From assembly GCA_007693785.1 (NCBI GenBank), contig RECY01000018.1:1-39700 (forward strand): a stretch of DNA of 39,700 bases, written 5' to 3'. Position numbers and translations under genes: made by a program. This document shows positions 12,168 to 21,480 of the stretch, in pieces (within the stretch, counting starts at the first letter, position 1; the number at the start of each line of letters is the position of its first letter). A model generated the notes under the pieces. That model saw only the letters and a program-made list of their open reading frames with translations, ran no database searches and had not been told where the DNA came from. The stretch is from Phycisphaerales bacterium (GTDB taxonomy: Bacteria; Planctomycetota; Phycisphaerae; Phycisphaerales; UBA1924).

Positions 12168-13765
12168 GCGCGATCAACCCCGACGAACAGACCGCGCAGC
12201 AGCTCGCGGGGCTCCGCCCCGGGGCCGCCGACCGGTCGAAGCACGCGGACCTCGGCGACGGGACGCTGGTCGAGGCGCCGGGCGAGCGCGCGCCCCTGGT
12301 CCTGAACGACCGCTCGGCGCACGACGTGACGGAGATCGTCTGCGGGTACGCGGAGAACACGCCGCCCAAGTGGTGGCTCCCGGCGTTCCTGATCGCGGCG
12401 AGCTCGACGGGCCTGCTGGGCGTCGGCGTGCTCTACCTGATCATCACGGGCGTGGGTGTCTGGGGCCTGAACAACCAGGTCAACTGGGCGTGGGACATCA
12501 CGAACTTCGTGTTTTGGATCGGCATCGGGCACGCGGGGACGCTGATCTCCGCGATCCTGTGCTTGTTGAAGCAGAAGTGGCGCACGGCCGTCAACCGCTC
12601 GGCCGAGGCGATGACCATCTTCGCCGTGACCTGCGCCGGCATCTTCCCGGCGATCCACGTCGGGCGCATCTGGTTCATCTGGTTCGTCTTCCCGATCCCG
12701 AATTACAACTACATCTGGCCCAACTTCCAGTCGCCGCTGTTGTGGGACGTGTTCGCGGTGAGCACGTACGCGACGGTTTCGGGCCTGTTCTGGTACATGG
12801 GCATGATCCCGGACTTCGCGACGATGCGGGACCGGGCGATCCTTCGTCTGAACGCGTCGGCCTCGGCCGGCGAGAAGAAGAAGCTCCCGGACATTCTCCG
12901 GGCCTACATCTTCACGCTGCTGGCGCAGGGCTGGCGGATGTCGAGCCGCCACTGGCACCGGTACGAGATGGCGTACCTGCTGCTGGCGGGCCTGGCGACG
13001 CCGCTGGTGCTCAGCGTGCACTCGATCGTGTCGTTCGACTTCGCGACCTCGGTGGTGCCGGGCTGGCACACGACGATCTTCCCGCCCTACTTCGTCGCGG
13101 GTGCGATCTTCGGCGGGTTTGCGATGGTGCTGCTGCTGCTGATCCCGATCCGGGAGCTGTACGCGAACTTCAAGGACTTCCTGACGCTCCGTCACCTGGA
13201 GAACATGTCCAAGATCCTGCTCGCGACGGGCATGATGGTGGGCTTCGCGTACGCGATGGAGTTCTTCATCGCCTGGTACGGCGGCAACGAGTACGAGTGG
13301 TACGTCTTCATCAACAACCGGGCCAACCCGGCGATGGCGCCGTACTGGTGGGCCTATTGGGCGATGATCACGTGCAACGTGCTGAGCCCGCAGGTCTTCT
13401 GGTTCAAGAAGATGCGGACGAACCCGCTGGTGATCTGGCTGGTGGCGTTGTTCGTGACGATCGGGATGTGGTTCGAGCGGTTCGTGATCATCGTGACGAG
13501 CCTGCACCGGGCGTGGCTGCCGGCGACGTGGCACATGTTCTGGCCGACGTGGGTGGACATCGGGATCTTCGTGGGCTCGATCGGTTTGTTCCTGACGCTG
13601 TTCCTGCTGTTCCTGCGGTTCGTGCCGGTGTTCCCGATCGCGGAGTTGAAGGCCGTCCTGCCCGAGGCCGACCCGCACCGCGGGCACGGGGACCACGACG
13701 AGCCGGGCGCGGACGTCCACGGCGGCGGGCACGGCGAGCTGTCGGCCCCGAAGGGAGCGCACTGA
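12164..13765 (+). CDS. actC: ACIII subunit ActC, NrfD/PsrC-like quinol-binding membrane protein
   Basis: A 533-residue integral membrane protein of the NrfD/PsrC family with about ten hydrophobic helices, expected to contain the menaquinol oxidation site and possible proton paths. A hydrophilic N-terminal tail (about 65 residues) precedes the first helix; helices begin with [20 protein letters not shown]. Family-typical stretches are [60 protein letters not shown] and [15 protein letters not shown]. The C-terminus is His/Asp-rich ([19 protein letters not shown]). Translation is probably coupled to actB through the 4-nt overlap, and GGAG lies 7 nt before the start. Length and gene order match ActC. 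Confidence 0.94.
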
Positions 13766-13766
13766 T

Positions 13767-14378
13767 ATGTCGATCGTCAGCGGCATCGCGGACTACTTCC
13801 CGTTCGTCGTGCGCAAGCCCCCGGCCCGTTTCCGGACCGAGGACGACCGCCCCGTGCACGGGATCATGGCTGAGTACGACTCGGCGGCCGACGTCTACCA
13901 CGCCGCGGAGCAGGTCCGCGACGCGGGGTACACCAAGTGGGACGTCTACACGCCCTACCCGATCCACGGCATGGAGCACGCGATGGGCGTCAAGCGGACG
14001 TTCCTCCCGCTCGTGGTCGCCGGCGGCGGGTTCACGGGCGTGGGGCTCGGCTTCCTGATGCAGTGGTGGATCTCGGGCGTGGACTACCCGCTCATGAAGC
14101 AGGGCAAGCCCTACGCCGCGTGGGAGCCGTTCGTCATGGTCAGCTTCGAGCTGGGCATCCTCTTCGCCGCGTTCACGGCCTTGTTCGGGATGCTCGCGCT
14201 CAACGGGCTGCCCCGCTGGCACCACCCGCTGATGCTGAAAGAGCGGTTCTTGCGCGCCAGCGACGACCGCTTCATCATCGTGATCGAGGCCGAGGATAAG
14301 AAGTTTGATCCCGACGCGACCGTGAAGCTGCTGGAAGACGCGGGCTCGTCGCGCGTCGATCTCGTGGAGGACGAGTGA
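13767..14378 (+). CDS. actD: ACIII subunit ActD (DUF3341)
   Basis: A 203-residue DUF3341 protein, the ActD subunit. A soluble N-terminal domain contains the conserved KWDVYTPYPIHGMEHAM segment (about 57-73), followed by two membrane helices (about 79-101 and 121-146) and a short soluble C-terminus with HHPLMLKERFLRASDDRF. ActD has no known cofactor and packs against the ActC/ActF membrane core. It starts 1 nt after the actC stop codon with GGGAG 9 nt upstream, firmly inside the operon. Confidence 0.92.
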   Translation: MSIVSGIADYFPFVVRKPPARFRTEDDRPVHGIMAEYDSAADVYHAAEQVRDAGYTKWDVYTPYPIHGMEHAMGVKRTFLPLVVAGGGFTGVGLGFLMQWWISGVDYPLMKQGKPYAAWEPFVMVSFELGILFAAFTALFGMLALNGLPRWHHPLMLKERFLRASDDRFIIVIEAEDKKFDPDATVKLLEDAGSSRVDLVEDE

Positions 14379-14482
14379 CCCGTCGCGCCCTTGATCGACG
14401 CTCGTTCACCGCTGCCGCTCCGCGGCCCGTGCCCCTTGATTCTGTGCCACCCCAGTCCCGACCAGTTGAAGGCGACCGACCA

Positions 14483-15325
14483 GTGAACCGCACCTCAACG
14501 CACACGCCTGGATCCCGACCCGCGACGCTGTGCCTGGCGCTCGCGGGCGGCGCGCTCCTGCTCGGCCTGTCGGCCGGTTGCCGGGGCGACCGCTCGGACA
14601 ACCCCCCGCGTCAGTTCTTCCCCGACATGGACGACCAGGCTCGCTGGCAGTCGCAGGGGGAGAGCCGCTTCTTCGCCGACGGGCGGACGATGCGCCTGCC
14701 GCCGGACGGCACGGTGCCCTTCGGCGCCTGGCCGCTGCTGGACGACGAGGCGGGCCTCGGCGAGGCGGTCGCGCGTCGCGCGAGCTATCTGAAGGAGGAC
14801 CGCGGGTTTTACGAGGGCCAGAACCCGGACGGCTCGCCGGTCGACGTCATGCCGGCGAGCGTGACACGTGCGATGCTGGAGCGCGGGGCCGAGCGATTCA
14901 ACATTTTCTGCGCGGTCTGCCACGGGTATGAGGGCGACGGACAGGGCGTGGTCGGGTCGCTGTGGTCCTACCCGGTGCCGTCGGTCCACCTGGAGCAGTA
15001 CCAGCCCGGTGGCGAGCTCGGCCAGGACGGGCATCTTTACCGCGTCGCGATGTGGGGCGTGGTGGGCCCGGACGGGCGCCGGGCGATGCCCGGGTACGCG
15101 CACGCGTTGAGCGAGGAGGACGGGTGGGCGGTCGTCGCCTATGTCCGCGCGCTGCAGGCGAGCCGCCAGGGGGACATCAACGACCCCGGGATCCCGGAAA
15201 ACGTGCGTCGGAACCTGCGTCAGCAGCGTGCCGCCGCCCCGGCTCCCGCGCCGACGCCCGATGACGACGCGAACGGCGAAAACGGCGAGAACCCGTCCGC
15301 CCCGATGAACGGAGGCGCCCAGTGA
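14483..15325 (+). CDS. actE: ACIII subunit ActE, monoheme cytochrome c lipoprotein
   Basis: A 280-residue periplasmic lipoprotein cytochrome c. The signal peptide ends in the lipobox LSAGC (Cys33). One heme site, CAVCH, lies at 143-147, and RAMPGYAHAL (Met202) is the probable sixth ligand. ActE is the likely electron exit from ACIII to the CoxII cytochrome domain. GTG at 14483 is chosen because GAAGG precedes it by 10 nt and it directly leads into the signal peptide. The frame is open from a GTG at 14375 overlapping the actD stop, which would add 36 residues unlike a signal. The C-terminal tail is low-complexity (Ala/Pro then Asn/Gly/Glu). The stop overlaps the actF GTG by 4 nt. Confidence 0.92.
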   Translation: MNRTSTHTPGSRPATLCLALAGGALLLGLSAGCRGDRSDNPPRQFFPDMDDQARWQSQGESRFFADGRTMRLPPDGTVPFGAWPLLDDEAGLGEAVARRASYLKEDRGFYEGQNPDGSPVDVMPASVTRAMLERGAERFNIFCAVCHGYEGDGQGVVGSLWSYPVPSVHLEQYQPGGELGQDGHLYRVAMWGVVGPDGRRAMPGYAHALSEEDGWAVVAYVRALQASRQGDINDPGIPENVRRNLRQQRAAAPAPAPTPDDDANGENGENPSAPMNGGAQ

Positions 15326-16638
15326 GCCAGATGACGGCGGACCAGTACCGGGCCCACCTCGAGCGAACGCGTCGCCACCCGGCGCTCGCGGCGGACAACA
15401 TCCACCTGCCGGCCGGGAGCGGGACCAAGCTCAGCGCGCTCTGCTTCGGCGTCGCGCTCGCGGGGCTGGCCCTGACGCTGCTCGGGGCGGTGGTGGTGAA
15501 CGTCAAGCACGCCCTGGCGGCGTACCAGGTCGGGGTCATGAGCGTGCTCGCGATCGCCCTAGGCTCGCTGTTCATGATCATGATCTTCAATCTCGTCAAC
15601 GCCGGCTGGCACGGGACCGTCAAACGCCAGTGGGAGCACCTGTTCAGCATGCTCCCGCTGTGCGTCCTGCTGGTCTTCCCGGTGCTGGCGATCGAGGTGA
15701 TCCGGGCCGTCGTCGCGGGCGACTCTGGTCGCGACGGGTTCCTGCTGTTCGAGTGGCTCAACCCCGCGATCTCGGGCACGTTTCTGATCGAGCACAAGGC
15801 GGGGTTCCTCAACGCGCCGTTCTGGCTGCTCCGGTTCGTGCTCTACGCCGCGATCTGGATCTTTCTCGCCCAGCGTCTCTACAGCCTGAGCAAGCAGCAG
15901 GACCTCACCGGCGACCGCTGGCTCAGCCAGAAGGCGCGCTTCATGAGCGGGTGGGGGACGCTGGTGCTCGCGCTCACCAGCTCCTTCGCGGCCTTCGACT
16001 GGATGATGTCGATGGACTACCGCTTCTTCAGCACCATGTGGGGCGTCTACTACTTCGCCGCCAGCGCCGGCGCGAGTGTCGCGACGCTGGTCATCGTTCT
16101 GGCGATCCTCCGCGGCATGGGACGGCTGACCGGCGCCGTCACGGATGAGCACTTCCGCGACCTGGGCAAGTTCCTCTTCGCGTTCAGCGTCTTCTGGGCG
16201 TATATCGGCTTCAGCCAGTACTTCCTGATCTGGTACGCGAACATCCCGGAAGAGACCGCCTATTACCTCCGTCGCATGACCGGCGGGTGGGAGGCGCTGA
16301 GCTTCTTCCTGATCGCCGGGCACTTCGTGGTGCCGTTCGTCCTGCTGCTGTTCAAGCCGGTCAAGCACTCGACGCTGGGCCTGGCGCTGGTCGCGGGCTG
16401 GCTGCTGGTCATGCACGTGCTGGACATGTTCTGGATCATCCGCCCGATGGTCTACGTTCAGGATTGGGCGAGCCTGAACCCCGGGCCGACCGGGTGGTGG
16501 GTGGACGTCGCCGCGATCGTCGGCGTCTTCGCCCTCTTTGCCGGGGTGCTGATCCGCAAGATCGCCTCGGGCCCTCTCGTCGCGGCCAACGACCCCTACC
16601 TCCACGAATCCCTCAAGCACAAGAACTACGTCGGGTGA
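15322..16638 (+). CDS. actF: ACIII subunit ActF, second NrfD-like quinone-binding membrane protein
   Basis: A 438-residue polytopic membrane protein, the second PsrC/NrfD-like subunit of ACIII, paired with ActC. About ten hydrophobic helices are visible, including LCFGVALAGLALTLLGAVVV, the FAAFDWMMSMDYRFFSTMW segment typical of ActF, FSVFWAYIGFSQYFLIWYAN and FVVPFVLLLFKP. The start is GTG at 15322, preceded by GGAGG 6 nt upstream and overlapping the actE stop. An ATG three codons later is a weaker alternative. It is the last gene of the act operon; a 220-nt spacer separates it from the caa3 cluster. Confidence 0.92.
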   Translation: MSQMTADQYRAHLERTRRHPALAADNIHLPAGSGTKLSALCFGVALAGLALTLLGAVVVNVKHALAAYQVGVMSVLAIALGSLFMIMIFNLVNAGWHGTVKRQWEHLFSMLPLCVLLVFPVLAIEVIRAVVAGDSGRDGFLLFEWLNPAISGTFLIEHKAGFLNAPFWLLRFVLYAAIWIFLAQRLYSLSKQQDLTGDRWLSQKARFMSGWGTLVLALTSSFAAFDWMMSMDYRFFSTMWGVYYFAASAGASVATLVIVLAILRGMGRLTGAVTDEHFRDLGKFLFAFSVFWAYIGFSQYFLIWYANIPEETAYYLRRMTGGWEALSFFLIAGHFVVPFVLLLFKPVKHSTLGLALVAGWLLVMHVLDMFWIIRPMVYVQDWASLNPGPTGWWVDVAAIVGVFALFAGVLIRKIASGPLVAANDPYLHESLKHKNYVG

Positions 16639-16858
16639 CGCCCCGGCGATTTTGAGACGATATCATCCGCAATTGGGCGGCTGATCCCCTGAACGGAGCC
16701 CGATCTTTCCTGCATTTCCTCCGACGCCCCGCATCGGCTCTAGGATCTTGACGAACCGTTGTGTGCCGTTGGGCCGGAATGTTTCTTGTCAGGCAGTATC
16801 GATTGGCTGAGTTTCGGACGATGGAGACCGGGCGTAGTGCCCGTGGGTGAGGCCCTTG
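16639..16858 (+). promoter_or_regulatory. Spacer before the caa3 cluster
   Basis: 220 nt without a gene. It holds CTAGGATCTT (16740-16749), sharing ten bases with the sequence before resB; TTGACG (16748-16753); and a direct TTTCCT-GCA-TTTCCT (16706-16720). This suggests the oxidase cluster has its own promoter in addition to read-through from act. No hairpin terminator is evident after actF. Confidence 0.4.
16741..16746 (+). promoter_or_regulatory. Candidate -10 box (TAGGAT) of the caa3 cluster
   Basis: TAGGAT in GCTCTAGGATCTTGAC, about 112 nt before the first gene of the cluster. One of five intergenic copies of the hexamer. No confident -35. Confidence 0.35.
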
Positions 16859-17251
16859 ATGAGTCAGGAACTAGACCACACGCCGACGCCACCGCCCGAG
16901 CATCTGGACGATTGGCACCAGCACACCTCCGCGGAGGGAATGCCGCAGGCCGAGCACGCGGCATCGGTCAACATCGCGGTGCTGGGCTTCGTCGGCGTGG
17001 TGATCGTGGGGGTGGTGGTCGCGCTGGTGATCTTGGTGGTGATCTACTTCCAGGCGTACAGCTCGACGCTCACGGCGCAGAAGGCGGAGAACACCGTCTG
17101 GTACCAGAGCGAGTACCGCCCGTACGAGGCCGGCTCGATGCGTCGCCTCCGCGAGTACGGGTGGCAGGACCAGACCGACGGCGTCGTTCGCGTGCCCATC
17201 GACCGCGCCAAGGCCCGCGTGATCGAGTCGTATCAGAACACCCGGCGATAA
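16859..17251 (+). CDS. Small single-helix membrane protein of the ACIII-caa3 cluster
   Basis: A 130-residue protein with a soluble N-terminus, one long hydrophobic helix (about residues 38-65, NIAVLGFVGVVIVGVVVALV) and a C-terminal domain containing LREYGWQD and VRVPIDRAKARVIES. Proteins with this layout, a YGW followed by a VPIDRA-like motif, recur between actF and the cox genes in ACIII-containing bacteria. It could be an accessory subunit of ACIII or the oxidase, or an assembly factor; I assign no name. ATG at 16859 has GTGAGG 6 nt upstream. It has no Cys or heme motif. SCO1 follows after 35 nt. Confidence 0.8.
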   Translation: MSQELDHTPTPPPEHLDDWHQHTSAEGMPQAEHAASVNIAVLGFVGVVIVGVVVALVILVVIYFQAYSSTLTAQKAENTVWYQSEYRPYEAGSMRRLREYGWQDQTDGVVRVPIDRAKARVIESYQNTRR

Positions 17252-17286
17252 AGCCGGTTTACGAGACGGAAAGAAAGGCGGAAGGC

Positions 17287-18291
17287 GTGCCCAGCCCGAG
17301 GACCGAGAACCAGACGACCACAACCGACCGCGGGCCCGCGCCCGCGCGTCGCGGGTGTGGCGCGGGCGCTCGGGCGTGGGTGGGCGCGTGCGTCGCGTGG
17401 TGCCTGCTCGCGATGCCGTCGGGGTTCGCAGTGGGGGGCATGGACGACGGGCTGGAGCCCGAGGAGCCGGCCCTCTCCCCGGCGGTCGAGGCGATGCTTG
17501 AGCGGATCCGTCCCGAGACGGACAACCGCCCGCTCGAGGCCCAGGGGCTCGAGGTGGAGGAGCGGACGGGCGAGCGTGTGCCGGGCGAGCTGGTGCTGAC
17601 CAACAGCCGCGGGCGCGCGGTGACGCTGGGAAGCTACTTCAACGACGACGGGCGACCGATCATCCTCGCGATGGTGTATTACGACTGCCCGGTGGCGTGC
17701 ACGGCCGTGCTCGACCGCATGTGCGCGAGCCTGGCGCGCCTGAACTACGAGCCCGGCACGGATTATCAGATCGTGGCGGTCAGCTTCGACCACACCGAGA
17801 AGTCGAGCGACGCGGCGATCAAGAAGGAGCTGGCGCTGGCGGCTCTGGACAAGCCCCTGACCCCGGAGGTCCGCGCGGGCGTCGCGTTTCATACGACCGA
17901 CGCCGCGACGGCCCGGATGCTGTCGGACGCGACGGGTTTCCCCTACCGCCTGCTCCCGAACGGGGAGTACAGCCACCCGATCGCGGTGATGATCCTGACG
18001 CCGGACGGAACGATCAGCCGCTACATCCACGGCTTCGACTACCCCCCGCGCCGCGTGCGTCTCGCGTTGCTGGAGGCCTCGGAAGGGCGGATCGGCTCGT
18101 CGATCGGCGACATGTTTCTGGCGATGTGTTTTTTGTACGACCCGCGGAGCGGCGCGTACACGCTTCAGGCGTTCCGCATCATGCAGGGCGGTGCGATCCT
18201 GAGCGCGTTGGCGATGGTGGCGTTGATCCTCACCCTCCGGATCCGAGAGACGATGCGTCGGAAGCAGTCGTTGACCCCTGCCGCCGCGTGA
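17287..18291 (+). CDS. SCO1/SenC/PrrC family copper chaperone
   Basis: A 334-residue membrane-anchored thioredoxin-fold protein that delivers copper to, or reduces, the CuA site of cytochrome oxidase. An N-terminal hydrophobic segment (about 29-51) leads into the SCO domain. The metal site is CPVAC (Cys134, Cys138) with His230 in the motif EYSHPIAV, the expected Cys-Cys-His set. A second hydrophobic helix near the C-terminus (QGGAILSALAMVALILTLR) is an addition compared with the roughly 200-residue classical SCO1. Start GTG at 17287 follows a purine-rich stretch ending GGAAGGC. It sits directly before coxII, whose CuA site it should serve. Confidence 0.9.
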   Translation: MPSPRTENQTTTTDRGPAPARRGCGAGARAWVGACVAWCLLAMPSGFAVGGMDDGLEPEEPALSPAVEAMLERIRPETDNRPLEAQGLEVEERTGERVPGELVLTNSRGRAVTLGSYFNDDGRPIILAMVYYDCPVACTAVLDRMCASLARLNYEPGTDYQIVAVSFDHTEKSSDAAIKKELALAALDKPLTPEVRAGVAFHTTDAATARMLSDATGFPYRLLPNGEYSHPIAVMILTPDGTISRYIHGFDYPPRRVRLALLEASEGRIGSSIGDMFLAMCFLYDPRSGAYTLQAFRIMQGGAILSALAMVALILTLRIRETMRRKQSLTPAAA

Positions 18292-18330
18292 CCGAGTTGA
18301 AGCCCGCGGACCTGACCTGAAGACCCCACG

Positions 18331-19614
18331 ATGGACACGACCATGACCACCCTCGCAGACGGCTTCTGGCACTGGCTCTGGTTCGGCGAGCAGGCCGCAA
18401 CGGACACGGCGCGTTCGACCGACGGGTTGTTCATGTGGATCTTCTGGTTCAGCGCGTTCTGGTTCGTGCTGCTGATGGCGTTCATGGTCTTCTGCGTGGT
18501 GGTGTACCGTCGTCGCCCGGGTCAGCCGACGCCGCGATCGAGCAGCCACAACACGCCGCTGGAGATCGCGTGGACGGTGATCCCGAGTCTCGGGTTGGTG
18601 TACATCTTCTTCGCGGGCTTCCAGGGGTACATGAACAAGGTGGTCGCCGAGGGCCCGGCGATGGAGTACAGCCTCGAGGCGTACACGTGGGGCTGGGACC
18701 TGACCTACCCCAACGGGATCCAGAGCGCCGAGGCGACGCGGATCCTGGACGTGAGCCAGCGTCGGGCGGCGATCCCGATGCCGGGCGACACGCCGACGGT
18801 CGATCTCGAAGCGGGCGGGCCGTCCGCGACGAGCATGGAGTACCCGATTTTCTACGTGCCCGAGGATCAGCCGATCCGCCTGCGGATGACCAGCCGCGAC
18901 GTGATCCACAGCTTCTGGGTGCCGGACTTCCGCGTGAAGTTCGACGTGTTCCCGAACCGGTACACGAGCTACTGGTTCCGGACCGATCGCCTGAGCCAGA
19001 ACGACCCGGTGCTGCCGGAGACCAACGGGCAGCGGTACCGCGACCACATCATTTACTGCGCCGAATATTGCGGCGATTTCCACTCGGAGATGCTGGCGAT
19101 CCTGCGCGTGGTGAGCCGCCAGTATTACGCGGAGTGGGTGCAGTCCGGCGGCATCGACGAGGAGAACACGCCGCTGCCGGAGCTCGGGCAGATCATCTCA
19201 CGCCGCAGCGGGTGCTTCGCGTGCCACTCGGTGGACGGCAGCCGCAACACCGGCCCGACCTGGCAGAACGCCTACGGCTACGACGTGCAGCTCACCACCG
19301 GTGAGAGCGTGCCCTACGACGCGAACTACATCCGCCGCTCGATCGTCGAGCCCGCGGCCGAGATCCACGCGGGCTACCCGAACCAGATGCCCTCCTACGC
19401 CGGCGTCTTCAGCGAGCGCCAGATGAACGGCATCATCGCCTATATCCAGTCCCTCTCCGATCGCGGCCCGGTCGACCCGTTCGCCAACGGCGCCGAAACG
19501 GAAGCAGACGGGCCCGATGCCGACGCGGAAGGCACCGAACCCGAGACTGAACCTGAGACTGAACCCGATACCAACAACGACGCGAACAACGCCGAAAACA
19601 ACCCGGCGAACTGA
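18331..19614 (+). CDS. ctaC: Cytochrome c oxidase subunit II with fused cytochrome c (caa3 type)
   Basis: A 427-residue subunit II. Two membrane helices (about 34-57 and 78-100) are followed by the cupredoxin domain with His193 (DVIHSFWVPDF) and the CuA loop CAEYCGDFHSEM (Cys243, Cys247, His251, Met254), all ligands intact. A C-terminal cytochrome c domain carries CFACH (295-299) with Met353 (NQMPSYAG) as sixth ligand, making this a caa3 oxidase that can take electrons directly from ACIII. The tail is acidic with a short Glu-Pro-Glu-Thr repeat followed by an Asn-rich end. ATG at 18331 is used; an in-frame ATG at 18343 is possible. Confidence 0.95.
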   Translation: MDTTMTTLADGFWHWLWFGEQAATDTARSTDGLFMWIFWFSAFWFVLLMAFMVFCVVVYRRRPGQPTPRSSSHNTPLEIAWTVIPSLGLVYIFFAGFQGYMNKVVAEGPAMEYSLEAYTWGWDLTYPNGIQSAEATRILDVSQRRAAIPMPGDTPTVDLEAGGPSATSMEYPIFYVPEDQPIRLRMTSRDVIHSFWVPDFRVKFDVFPNRYTSYWFRTDRLSQNDPVLPETNGQRYRDHIIYCAEYCGDFHSEMLAILRVVSRQYYAEWVQSGGIDEENTPLPELGQIISRRSGCFACHSVDGSRNTGPTWQNAYGYDVQLTTGESVPYDANYIRRSIVEPAAEIHAGYPNQMPSYAGVFSERQMNGIIAYIQSLSDRGPVDPFANGAETEADGPDADAEGTEPETEPETEPDTNNDANNAENNPAN

Positions 19615-19644
19615 CCCCAGACCGCAGAGCCCCGAGGGCAACCC

Positions 19645-21429
19645 ATGAGCACGATTGATCAGCACAGCCAGATGCCGAGCCACGATCCGCACGGGCACGC
19701 CGGGCACCACGAAGGGTCCTACCTGACCCCCGTCGGCGGCTTCTGGGCCACCGTCTGGGACTGGTGCACCACCGTCGACCACAAGAAGATCGGGGTGATG
19801 TACCTCTTCGCCATCCTCTTCATGTTCTTCCTCGGCGGCGTCGCGGCCCTGCTCGTCCGCATGGAGCTGCTCGAGCCCGTTCGCGTCCTCAGCGACGGCT
19901 CGGTCGTCGGGCAGTTCACCCGCGCCCTCTTCGATGCCGACGGCACCGTCGCCGATCACAACAACTACTACAACCGCGCGTTCACGCTCCACGGCGCGAT
20001 CATGACCTTCATGGTCATCGTGCCGTCGATCCCCGCCAGCCTCGGCAACTTCTTCCTCCCCATCATGCTCGGGGCCAAGGACGTCGCCTTCCCCCGCCTG
20101 AACCTGCTCTCCTGGTACATCTACGTCTTCGGCAGCGTCTTCGCGGTCGCCTCCATCCTCGGCGGCGGCGTCGACACCGGCTGGACCTTCTACACCCCTT
20201 ATTCCACAACCACCGACGCCGATCACTGGCGCGTCGTCTTCATGATCATCGGCGTCTTTATCCTCGGCTTCAGCTCCATCCTCACGGGCCTCAACTTCAT
20301 CGTCACCGTCCACAAGCTCCGAGCCCCCGGCATGGGCTGGTTCGACATGCCCCTGTTCGTCTGGGCGCTCTACAGCTCCGCAATCATCCAGGTCCTCGCG
20401 ACGCCGGTCATCGGCATCACGATGATGCTGCTCATCGCCGAACGCGTCTTCAAGGTCGGCATCTTCGACCCCGTCCTCGGCGGCGACCCCGTCCTCTACC
20501 AGCACTTCTTCTGGTTCTACTCCCACCCCGTGGTCTACATCATGATCCTGCCCGGCATGGGCGTGATCAGCGACATGATCGCCGTCCACAGCCACAAGCA
20601 CATCTTCGGCTACCGCGCGATCGCCTTCGCCTCGCTCGGCATCACCGCGGTCAGCTTCCTGGTCTGGGGGCACCACATGTTCACCAGCTCCGGCGAGCTG
20701 GCGGCCGCGATCTTCAGCGCTCTCACCTTCCTCGTCGCCATCCCGACCGCGATCAAGGTCTTCAACTGGATCGCGACGCTCTACAAGGGCAACATCAGCC
20801 TCAACACCCCGATGCTTTACACGCTGAGCTTCCTGTTCCTGTTCTCCATCGGCGGGCTCACCGGGCTCCCTCTGGGCGCGCTCGCGACCGACCTCCACCT
20901 GCACGACTCCTACTTCGTCGTCGCCCACTTCCACTACGTCATGATGGGCGGCACGATCATCGCCTTTGTCGGTGCCATCCACCACTGGTGGCCCAAGATG
21001 TTCGGGCGCATGTACAACGAGGCCGGCGGCATCCTCGGGTGCATCCTCGTCTTCATCGGCTTCAACATGACCTTCTTCACCCAGTTCATCCTCGGCACCC
21101 GCGGGATGCCCCGCCGCTACGCGACCTACCTCACCGAGTACCAGGACCTGCACGTCATCTCGACCGTCGGCTCCTGGGTCCTCGCCCTGGGCTTCCTGGT
21201 TCACCTGCTGGTGTTCGCGCACTCGCTGGTCGCCGGGCGCAAGGCGCCGCCGAACCCGTGGGGCGGGATCAGCCTGGAGTGGGAAGTCGAGAGCCCGCCC
21301 CCGTTGCACAACTTCCACCATGAGCCGATCGTCAAGCACGGGCCGTACGACTTCGAGCACGTCGTCCCGCCGCACTGCGACCCGGCCGAGTACCCCGTCC
21401 ACGAGCGCGACCCGAACCGGGCGCACTGA
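19645..21429 (+). CDS. ctaD: Cytochrome c oxidase subunit I, A2-type
   Basis: Catalytic heme-copper subunit of 594 residues, reducing O2 to water with proton pumping. Visible ligands are His116 (FTLHGAIM, low-spin heme a), His294 with Tyr298 in YSHPVVYIM (CuB and the cross-linked Tyr), His343-His344 (WGHHMF, CuB), and His428/His430 ([11 protein letters not shown]). The D-channel Asp is kept (Asp146, [11 protein letters not shown]) and so is the K-channel Lys (Lys371, PTAIKVFNW). In place of the Glu of A1 oxidases (HPEVY) there is a Tyr-Ser pair just before HPVVY, the mark of A2-type oxidases. GAGG precedes ATG 19645 by about 7 nt. Confidence 0.96.
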   Translation: MSTIDQHSQMPSHDPHGHAGHHEGSYLTPVGGFWATVWDWCTTVDHKKIGVMYLFAILFMFFLGGVAALLVRMELLEPVRVLSDGSVVGQFTRALFDADGTVADHNNYYNRAFTLHGAIMTFMVIVPSIPASLGNFFLPIMLGAKDVAFPRLNLLSWYIYVFGSVFAVASILGGGVDTGWTFYTPYSTTTDADHWRVVFMIIGVFILGFSSILTGLNFIVTVHKLRAPGMGWFDMPLFVWALYSSAIIQVLATPVIGITMMLLIAERVFKVGIFDPVLGGDPVLYQHFFWFYSHPVVYIMILPGMGVISDMIAVHSHKHIFGYRAIAFASLGITAVSFLVWGHHMFTSSGELAAAIFSALTFLVAIPTAIKVFNWIATLYKGNISLNTPMLYTLSFLFLFSIGGLTGLPLGALATDLHLHDSYFVVAHFHYVMMGGTIIAFVGAIHHWWPKMFGRMYNEAGGILGCILVFIGFNMTFFTQFILGTRGMPRRYATYLTEYQDLHVISTVGSWVLALGFLVHLLVFAHSLVAGRKAPPNPWGGISLEWEVESPPPLHNFHHEPIVKHGPYDFEHVVPPHCDPAEYPVHERDPNRAH

Positions 21430-21480
21430 CCGATCCGCCCGCCCGAAGAGACCACTAGATTCACGTAGGGGAAGCACGAC

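Noticed and set aside
14375-14482. Longer actE start at GTG 14375 overlapping the actD stop
   Set aside because: It would add 36 Arg/Pro-rich residues ahead of the lipoprotein signal; the GTG at 14483 has a GAAGG site and gives a normal signal peptide.
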